From: Diphasiastrum complanatum
Taxonomy: Eukaryota; Streptophyta; Lycopodiopsida; Lycopodiales; Lycopodiaceae
Length of the DNA stretch: 64,000 nt
Assembly (NCBI GenBank): GCA_029204225.1
Contig: CM055109.1
Span: 20,766,349 to 20,830,348 of the forward strand
Direction of reading: 5' to 3'
The notes under the pieces: generated by a model
What the model was told of the DNA's origin: nothing
What the model saw: only the letters and a program-made list of their open reading frames with translations
Databases searched by the model: none
In this document: positions 58,036 to 64,000 of the stretch, in pieces
Layout: each line of letters begins with the position of its first letter
How positions within the stretch are numbered: the stretch's first letter is position 1
Made by a program: the position numbers and the translations under genes

Positions 58036-58818
58036 TTGGTTCGTGAGAGGAACTGGAGCACATGGTCCATGATTCATAAGAGACGCCGAAACCCCCTCAC
58101 TGTCTGTCAGATGGACCGCCTAGTCTTTTGTGCCACCAATTCGAGGCTGGTCCATAGGCTCACACAGCTTGTTGATCCTTTGGAGGTGTTGCCTTCTGAC
58201 TGCATGCTTGATATTGACGATCCTACTGATTCGACCCATCCTATGCTGCCAGTTCATGATACTTTAGCAGATGATGTTAGATCTGAGACGGACAGGGAGT
58301 TGAGGAGGATTAGAGAGCTGGAGTCTGCAGCCAGTGTTGACCATGATTTCTGGGAGCCCACAGCTGCTGATGAGCCCATAGATGATGATGAGCCCATACC
58401 TCAGCGTGATACAGAGACAGAGGCAGAGGCTAGGGATCAGTGGAGAGAGATGGCTCCCAAGAGTGATGAGAGGTTACAGGCTATGGTCGAGGATATGTAT
58501 AGGCCAGATCCAGTTGATGATGATGCCGAGGATATTGAGGATATTGCTACGCAGGCAGCTGATGTTGATGTTCATGAGGATATAGGTGCAGGGCCTACTA
58601 TTGGTACAGATGCAGCATGTGGTATTGGTACAGAGGGTATTGCTGCTGGGTCAGGTGTGGGTGTGGATCCAGGTTGTGGTACTGGTACAGGATGGCTTGA
58701 TTCCCAGGATGATGATGACCTTGATGATCTTGTTATGCCACAGGGTCGACGAGTCCGTAGGAGGATGCGTGATGTTATTGCTGATCTATGGGATGATGAT
58801 GATGATGAGGCAGAGTAG
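58036..58818 (+). CDS. hAT-D transposase C-terminal exon (hATC plus acidic tail)
   Basis: A 260-residue open frame after an acceptor CAG at about 58023. It starts with RERNWSTWSMIHKRRRNPLT and MDRLVFCATNSRL, the hATC dimerisation motif (ERNWS...RNxL...LVF). It continues into a long acidic tail (Asp/Glu runs, GTG repeats, VMPQGRRVRRRMRD) ending DDDDDEAE. A stop (TGA) just after the acceptor means the exon cannot join in frame now. The long acidic tail is a shared trait with hAT-A. Confidence 0.72.
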   Translation: MVRERNWSTWSMIHKRRRNPLTVCQMDRLVFCATNSRLVHRLTQLVDPLEVLPSDCMLDIDDPTDSTHPMLPVHDTLADDVRSETDRELRRIRELESAASVDHDFWEPTAADEPIDDDEPIPQRDTETEAEARDQWREMAPKSDERLQAMVEDMYRPDPVDDDAEDIEDIATQAADVDVHEDIGAGPTIGTDAACGIGTEGIAAGSGVGVDPGCGTGTGWLDSQDDDDLDDLVMPQGRRVRRRMRDVIADLWDDDDDEAE

Positions 58819-59068
58819 CTTACTCCTGCCCCTGCTCGAGCTATTGCTGTTGCTGCTTCTGCCACTGCTCCTGCACCTGCACCTGCTGCTGCTTTTCCTC
58901 CCCCAGCTCCTGCTTTTCGTACCCCAGCTCCTACTCCTGTCTTTACTATTCCTACTCGTGCATCACCCACTTTTCTTGCACCTCGCAGCTTCGCTCCTGC
59001 CCTGCACCAGTGTGACCTCCTCACCAGGACATGTCACACATCCCACCTCCTATTCGGCCTACTCCACC

Positions 59069-59722
59069 TGTTGCACACAAGCTCACAAACCCTAAGTAAA
59101 TACACAGAATTACCCAAAAAATCTGTCACTATATTAATCTCAAGCAAATGTACATAGATCAACAAGCAAACATGAGAGCTCTGCTGCAAGTCTCCTCCCA
59201 ACCATAGCTGCATAGGAATACCATAATGAGGAATGCCTAACCAGGCTCACACTATTTCCCCTCAAGCACCCCTTAACCTTGACACATCATGACGTCGACA
59301 CATGGCAAACTCCATGCACAGTCGACACTTGCCACTTGGCAATACCCTGACACATAGGCAAGCTAGTAGGTGGACAGTCTGACACATGTCACTCGTGCAT
59401 TGGACCAAGTGTCTCAATGACCATATGACACATGTCTTGTTGACCCGTCCAACAAGTGTCACTCATGCATTGGACCAAGTGTCCCAGTGAGCATATGACA
59501 CGTGTCACGTTGACCAGTCAACCCTTCCTACTTTTTAGGAGGTCAGTCCAACAGACTCTCATGAGACCCAATACCCCCTTAGCCATCTCGGATTTAGTCA
59601 CTATAACAGATATTTACATTGCAATTTACAATTGTCTCCACAGGCCAGTGACTTAGCCATTTACATTTAATAATTACAATTTACCATTTACATTGGGCAA
59701 GGGATTCAAAGTACATGTGACA
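59069..59722 (-). repeat. Gypsy-D 3' LTR
   Basis: On the minus strand it begins TGTCACATGTAC right after the polypurine tract and ends GTGTGCAACA, 654 bp. The end matches the LTR tail of Gypsy-B (20579). It has several direct repeats of a (G)TGTCACxxxTGCATTGGACCAAGTGTC-like unit at 59395-59505. The flank is CCACC; its partner lies outside the window. Confidence 0.85.
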
Positions 59723-59734
59723 TCCCTTCCCTCC

Positions 59735-60940
59735 TCAGATGACATCATCCTCGATGGCAAAGTCTGGATACTGTGCATGCAACCCATGCGCGGTCTCCCA
59801 GGTAGCATCATTGAGAGGTCGTCCATGCCATGCAACCAAGCACTCACAGAGCAAACGATTCCGCAACCGTCTATGCCTCCGTTCCAATACTCTCGTTGGT
59901 CCATGCATCACCTCCCCATGCTCCTGAAACAATACAAGGCCATCAGCCAACAAGTTATCATCGTCATGTAAAACCTTCTTTAAGCGTGAAACATGAAAAA
60001 CAGGATGAACCTTACAACCAACAGGCAAATCCAATTCATAAGCAGCGCTATTAATCTTTTTAACAATTTTCCAAGGTCCACAGTATCTAGGTGACAACTT
60101 ATAACACTTCCCTGTCTTTAGAGTTTTTGAGTCCTTTGAAATCCTAAGAAATACCATATCTCCTTCCTCGAACTCTCTTGTCGTACGATCCAGATTAGCA
60201 TATGTCTTTGCCCGATCCATCGCCGCTTTTACATTTTCCTTTGCTAACTCCAACATCTGTTGCATGTGAGTTAGAAATTCCATAGCACTAGGTGTCTTAT
60301 GAGGCATACCTATAGTAATTGGACTGGCTGGTCTAAAACCATAATTTAGCTCGAAAGGACTCATCTTCGTAGATGCATTCTTTTTATCATTATAGGCAAA
60401 CTCCAACAATGGTAGGTAACGTTCCCATTGCGTTTGCCTTTCACTCACATACGCCCTAAGCATGTCTTCCAAGGTTTGGTTAACTCTCTCAATCTGCCCT
60501 GTTTCAGGATGATCAGAACTACTCATTCCCAACTGCACCTCTAACTTCTCAAATACTGCAGTCCAAAAATTGCCAGCAAAACGAGAATCCCTGTCAGACA
60601 CAATGGATCTAGGTAATCCATGAAGTTTGAATACATGCTGTATAAACAAATCAGCCGTACCAGGTGCATCAATCTTATTACTAGTTGGGATAAAATGAGC
60701 CATTTTCGTGAGTCTGTCAACCACAACTAGGATAGCATTATGTTGTTGCTGCGTATGCGGTAAACATGTAATAAAGTCCATGGAAATACTCTCCCATCTC
60801 CCTTCTGGTATAGGTAACGGGCGTAATAATCCAGGCACTTCAATCCTTTCAGCCTTATTAACTTGACACTTAAAACAATGTGTCACATAATGGTTTACTT
60901 CTTTCTTGAGTCTAGACCACCAAAAGTTACGTCGTATCAA
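59735..60940 (-). CDS. Gypsy-D integrase and chromodomain
   Basis: A 401-aa frame. It contains the end of the HHCC finger (CFKCQVNKAER), the DDE core (SMDFITCLPHTQQQHNAI; IVSDRDSRFAGNFW; DHPETGQIERVNQTLEDML, one residue short compared with the usual TDGQTERVN), the C-terminal region (EEGDMVFLRISKD, YKLSPRYCGPW, VHPVFHVSRLK) and a chromodomain-like end (LCECLVAWHGRPLNDATWE). It is out of frame with the upstream part. Confidence 0.88.
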   Translation of the reverse strand: MIRRNFWWSRLKKEVNHYVTHCFKCQVNKAERIEVPGLLRPLPIPEGRWESISMDFITCLPHTQQQHNAILVVVDRLTKMAHFIPTSNKIDAPGTADLFIQHVFKLHGLPRSIVSDRDSRFAGNFWTAVFEKLEVQLGMSSSDHPETGQIERVNQTLEDMLRAYVSERQTQWERYLPLLEFAYNDKKNASTKMSPFELNYGFRPASPITIGMPHKTPSAMEFLTHMQQMLELAKENVKAAMDRAKTYANLDRTTREFEEGDMVFLRISKDSKTLKTGKCYKLSPRYCGPWKIVKKINSAAYELDLPVGCKVHPVFHVSRLKKVLHDDDNLLADGLVLFQEHGEVMHGPTRVLERRHRRLRNRLLCECLVAWHGRPLNDATWETAHGLHAQYPDFAIEDDVI

Positions 60941-61602
60941 CTCATAGGTCCTATCCCACCAGGATGACCAGCACTAGGGCTATCGTGACAGAGATGCAAG
61001 ATCCTCTTTCGCAGCACCTCACAAGCTAGAATAAGAGCCTTGCAATTTCTCATCACTATTCCATCTTCTATGGAATACTTAAGATAACTGCGAACCAAGG
61101 TAGAAGAGCTCTCCTCTTGAGACTCTGCATGGCCATGACTCACCTCCTGTTCCACTTTCTTACAGTAAGGATCTTCCTGCTGAGCCTTTCTTATCTCGGA
61201 CAGTAAGTCATTTTCAATGACTACAAATGACATCTGATACACTACACGAGATAGTGCATCTGCCACACGATTCTCAGCACCTTTCTTGTATCGAATCTCC
61301 ATTAGGAATTCCTGCATGAGCTCGGACCATCTCGCTTGTCGGCCTCTAAGGTCTGGCTGCTTACAAAAGTATCTCAAGGTATCATGATCAGTGAATACCT
61401 CAAATTCCGATCCATACAGATAATGCCTCCATGATGCATGAACTATGGCATACAACTCCTTTTCATGAGTTGGATAAAGCTTTTGAGGGTCTACAATCTT
61501 TAGAGTGATGCACTCAGCAATAGCTTGCTTCAACTGATCAAAGCTTGCTTGCTGCAGTTCAGTCCACTCACCAAATCTATTCTTTTGAGTCAAATCAGTC
61601 AA
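60937..61602 (-). pseudogene. Gypsy-D RNase H
   Basis: A frame with LYAIVHASWRHYLYGSEFEV, FTDHDTLRYFCKQPDLRGR, GAENRVADALSR and CHDSPSAGHPG. The N-terminal RNase H core with the usual TDAS Asp is deleted. It ends in a frameshift within the integrase finger at about 60940. Confidence 0.8.
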
Positions 61603-61614
61603 AGGTGCTACAAT

Positions 61615-61815
61615 TTAGGAGTATCCCTTAACATATTTCCTATAGAATACTGCCAATCCAAGAAAAGAACGGAGTGTTGTCAAATCAGCTGGCACAAGCC
61701 ACGCAACGATCACAACAACCTTCTTAGGATCTGGCCTTACTCCATCAACAGACACTACATGACCAAGATACTCAAATCTCTTTTTTAAACAATTCACTTT
61801 TTTTATTATTGGCAA
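61615..61815 (-). pseudogene. Gypsy-D RT C-terminal segment
   Basis: FEYLGHVVSVDGVRPDPKK to FYRKYVKGYS then TAA (61615-61617). The same TAA occurs at the same codon in Gypsy-B. Frame differs from the upstream RT by a one-base change in a poly(T) run near 61795. Confidence 0.82.
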
Positions 61816-63163
61816 ACAAAGTGTTCTCCCTCAAAGTAGACAACACAGTCCTAAGGTGAGCCATATGCTGGACCTCACCTACACTGTAAGTCGGAATGTC
61901 ATCAACAAAGTTTACGACAAACTTACCCATATACAGTCTGAGCACATCATTCATCATCATCATGAATGTAGCTGGGGCATTAGTCAATCCAAATGGCATC
62001 ACAAGATACTCATAGTGACCGAACCGAAACCTGAAGGCAGTCTTCTGTACATCCTCTTCACGAACTCTAACCTGATGGTATCCACTCTTTAGGTCTATTT
62101 TACTGAACAAAGTGGCACCTAACAAGGCATCAAGCAAATCATCTATACGTGGCATAGGATATCGATGTTTAACGATTATCTTGTTCAAACCTCGATAATC
62201 CACACACATACGCCATGATCCATCCTTCTTTTTTACAAGAATGATCGGAGAGGCAAAAGGGGAATAACTAGGTCGTATCTGCCCCTTGGCCAGATAATCA
62301 TCGACCATCCGTCTCACTTCCTCTTCCTCCTTAAGACTCATTTTGTAAGGACGTCTATTGACAGGACATGATCCAGGTATTAATTCAATCTTATGTTCAA
62401 CATTCCTGTTAGGAGGTAAAACAGATGGAAGATCATCTATGAACACATCTGAAAACTCTCTCCTAATCTCTTGATCCAAATTGGCAATAGTACTAGTTTG
62501 CACACACTGCATGCTACTCTGACTAGTATTAGTAGACATATCAAGTAGAAAGCAAACACACATGTACTCACAATCGATCCTACGCAACTGCGTAACTGAA
62601 ACAAGCGGTCCAGGAGGCACATCCTGCTCACCACGAAGGGAATGCATCACACCATCAAACTGGAACTCATACACATGAGTATCCCAGGCTATGTGTGGCT
62701 TCCGCATCGTGTGCCAACAAATGCCCAACAACACATCAAACCGCGCAAGCCGTGTTATCTCAAAATCCAACTCTTCTGTGTAACTTTGTAGTGGAATGCC
62801 CACAACCCTCTTATCCCAAATCTCTATATGCTTTCCATCAGCCATTTCCACTGTGTACTGGTACTGGAATGGTTGAGTATTCACACCTAACTTCCGAACC
62901 AAAGTTGAATTCAACACATTATGAGAGGACCCCGTGTCAAATAAAACCTGAACATCTCTACCGCACAGCTGTCCTCGCATAACAATAAGAGAAGTGTTAG
63001 GAAATTGATACCCTTGGCGAGCCGATTTTGACAAAAGCGCTGGTGGAGCCGTATCCACTCTCCTGACCACCGAAACATTCATGAGGCGTGGAACATCTGG
63101 ATTGGCTTCCTGCTCGATCTCTTCCACTGTCATAGGGTCATCACCCTGGTTCATCTGGTCCAC
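61772..63163 (-). CDS. Gypsy-D protease and reverse transcriptase
   Basis: A 463-aa frame. The protease has VQVLFDTGSSHNVLNSTLV (DTG triad). RT has [72 protein letters not shown] and FVVNFVDDIPTYS (catalytic DD). It ends by frameshift shortly after the palm domain. Confidence 0.9.
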   Translation of the reverse strand: MDQMNQGDDPMTVEEIEQEANPDVPRLMNVSVVRRVDTAPPALLSKSARQGYQFPNTSLIVMRGQLCGRDVQVLFDTGSSHNVLNSTLVRKLGVNTQPFQYQYTVEMADGKHIEIWDKRVVGIPLQSYTEELDFEITRLARFDVLLGICWHTMRKPHIAWDTHVYEFQFDGVMHSLRGEQDVPPGPLVSVTQLRRIDCEYMCVCFLLDMSTNTSQSSMQCVQTSTIANLDQEIRREFSDVFIDDLPSVLPPNRNVEHKIELIPGSCPVNRRPYKMSLKEEEEVRRMVDDYLAKGQIRPSYSPFASPIILVKKKDGSWRMCVDYRGLNKIIVKHRYPMPRIDDLLDALLGATLFSKIDLKSGYHQVRVREEDVQKTAFRFRFGHYEYLVMPFGLTNAPATFMMMMNDVLRLYMGKFVVNFVDDIPTYSVGEVQHMAHLRTVLSTLRENTLFANNKKSELFKKEI

Positions 63164-63186
63164 CTAAAGATTATATGTGGTCCGCA

Positions 63187-63993
63187 TCAAGTTCCCTGGA
63201 CATTCCTTCCACCTATGCTACCCCAAACATCCAAAACAAAGGTTCTCCCTCTTTGCACGTTCTTGGTCCTAAGGCGACAGCATTGAAGGACGCTGACCCT
63301 TTTGGGCATTGGGATGCCCATACAACCCTTTGCCTTCTGGGGCCCCTGTATCCTTCTTCTTTTGGTCACCCCGAGCTTGCCACTGATTGGTTTGACCTTC
63401 AAACTTTCTCTTTTTGTTCCATTTGCCCTTGTGTCCCCAAGGTTGCTGACCACCTGTACCAGCTACTGCAGCAGGATCCGAGCCTCTTTTCCCATCTTCA
63501 TAATACAAAGCCATCTGGATGGCTCCCCGCAAATCATGAGATTGCTCCTTCCGCATGAAAGGGCGAATACTCTCTCGAAGTCCTTCCACAAAGTGAAATA
63601 TTTGCATGTACATAGGAACTTCCTGAGGAATGCGTAACAAAGCCTCTCGGTACTTGTCTGCATAATCCTGCACGCTCAAGTTACCCTGCTTCAAATAAGA
63701 CCATTGTTGCATGGCTCTGTTGTCTTCATCCATAGGCACCCAGTTTTGCACAAACATTTGCCGGAATGCCTCCCATGTGGTTGGAACTAGGTCATCCTTT
63801 TTGACTCTTGAAAACGATATGTGGCTTCAGCAATCATCTCAGTTTCATCGTCTATGCCACACATTTGAAATGCTTTCTCCCATTTTTGCAACCAATTCTC
63901 AACGGCATCTGTAGTTCTCATAGATACTGCTCCAGTGAACTTTGGAGGTTTTAAATCTTTAATAGTCGGTAGCTTTCTCTTTCGAAACCCCAA
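63187..63993 (-). pseudogene. Gypsy-D gag
   Basis: Pieces in different frames: LPTIKDLKPPKFTGAVSMRT and AVENWLQKWEKAFQMCGIDD (63993-63787), then FVQNWVPMDEDNRAMQQW, YADKYREALLRIP and FVEGLRESIRPFM (63757-63269), and a zinc knuckle CFGCLG-stop-HRWKEC (near 63220) where Gypsy-B has Gln. The N-terminus runs off the window. Confidence 0.82.
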
Positions 63994-64000
63994 CTCAGCT

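Larger units (their letters stand above)
56340..59068 (+). mobile_element. hAT-D, hAT transposon interrupted by Gypsy-D
   Basis: The likely left end is CATGGTTCCCAC (56340), similar to CATAGTTGCAC of hAT-A. The plus strand encodes a BED finger (57165-57389) and, after a GT-AG intron (57932 to about 58023), a hATC region with acidic tail (58036-58818). The central catalytic domain is missing. At 59069 the sequence is cut by the LTR of Gypsy-D; the rest of the element would lie beyond 64000. Confidence 0.7.
59069..64000 (-). mobile_element. Gypsy-D, Ty3/Gypsy chromovirus (partial at window edge)
   Basis: The minus-strand element's 3' LTR is at 59069-59722 with polypurine tract GAGGAGGGAAGGGA next to it (about 59723-59736). 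Then, reading leftward in genome order: chromodomain and integrase (59735-60940), RNase H (60937-61602), RT (61615-63163) and gag (63187-63993). The 5' LTR is beyond the window. It is closely related to Gypsy-B. Frameshifts near 60940, 61780, 63187 and 63780 and stops at 61615 and in the zinc knuckle make it non-autonomous. Confidence 0.92.

Noticed and set aside
55447-64000. Search for the N-terminal CPSF100 exons
   Set aside because: Nothing matched the expected N-terminal metallo-beta-lactamase segment; only hAT-D and Gypsy-D are seen.

Overview
This window is nuclear DNA of a land plant with a large, transposon-rich genome. Evidence is spliceosomal introns with GT-AG borders, chromodomain Ty3/Gypsy elements, hAT transposons with 8-bp target duplications, LINEs, and plant-type 5S and 25S/28S rRNA sequence. 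Introns of 10-20 kb packed with nested elements suggest a fern, lycophyte or gymnosperm; the sequence alone does not decide which.

The only host gene I can support lies on the minus strand. It is CPSF100/CPSF2, the non-catalytic metallo-beta-lactamase/beta-CASP subunit of the mRNA 3'-end processing complex. Twelve exons between 55446 and 1188 join in an uninterrupted frame of 511 codons. The first exons lie beyond base 64000 and the last before base 1. Introns of 10.5 kb (53124-42647), 19.4 kb (42390-22949) and 20.5 kb (22754-2239) hold almost all the rest of the window.

Region by region. 2.9-20.6 kb: a LINE relic is broken by a decayed hAT element (hAT-B); a plus-strand Gypsy copy (Gypsy-B) follows, split by hAT-A (6325-17958, perfect 8-bp target duplication). 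Inside hAT-A sits a young, internally rearranged Gypsy-A (8208-14953, near-identical LTRs, 5-bp target duplication). 24.9-41.2 kb: a head-to-tail series of LINE copies (b to g), all on the plus strand, joined mostly by (CT)n tracts; copy f carries a small hAT-related element. 43.6-52.5 kb: a decayed Gypsy-C, probably flanked by old LTRs, the right one holding hAT-C (49482-51925). 56.3-64 kb: hAT-D interrupted by Gypsy-D, which runs off the right edge.

The most interesting material is the LINE family. (1) ORF1 and ORF2 are in one frame, separated by a single UAG followed by G and a stem-loop 6-9 nt downstream, with no AUG before the ORF2 endonuclease; all three copies that keep the junction show this, so ORF2 may be made by stop-codon readthrough. 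(2) ORF2 ends with a QxxITxFF motif resembling a PCNA-interacting (PIP) box plus a second FF motif near the C-terminus. (3) The 3' end has hairpins with compensatory changes and a (CT)n tail instead of poly(A), and copies sit in (CT)n tracts. (4) Copy f is preceded by a fused 28S rRNA fragment and a nearly complete 5S rRNA.
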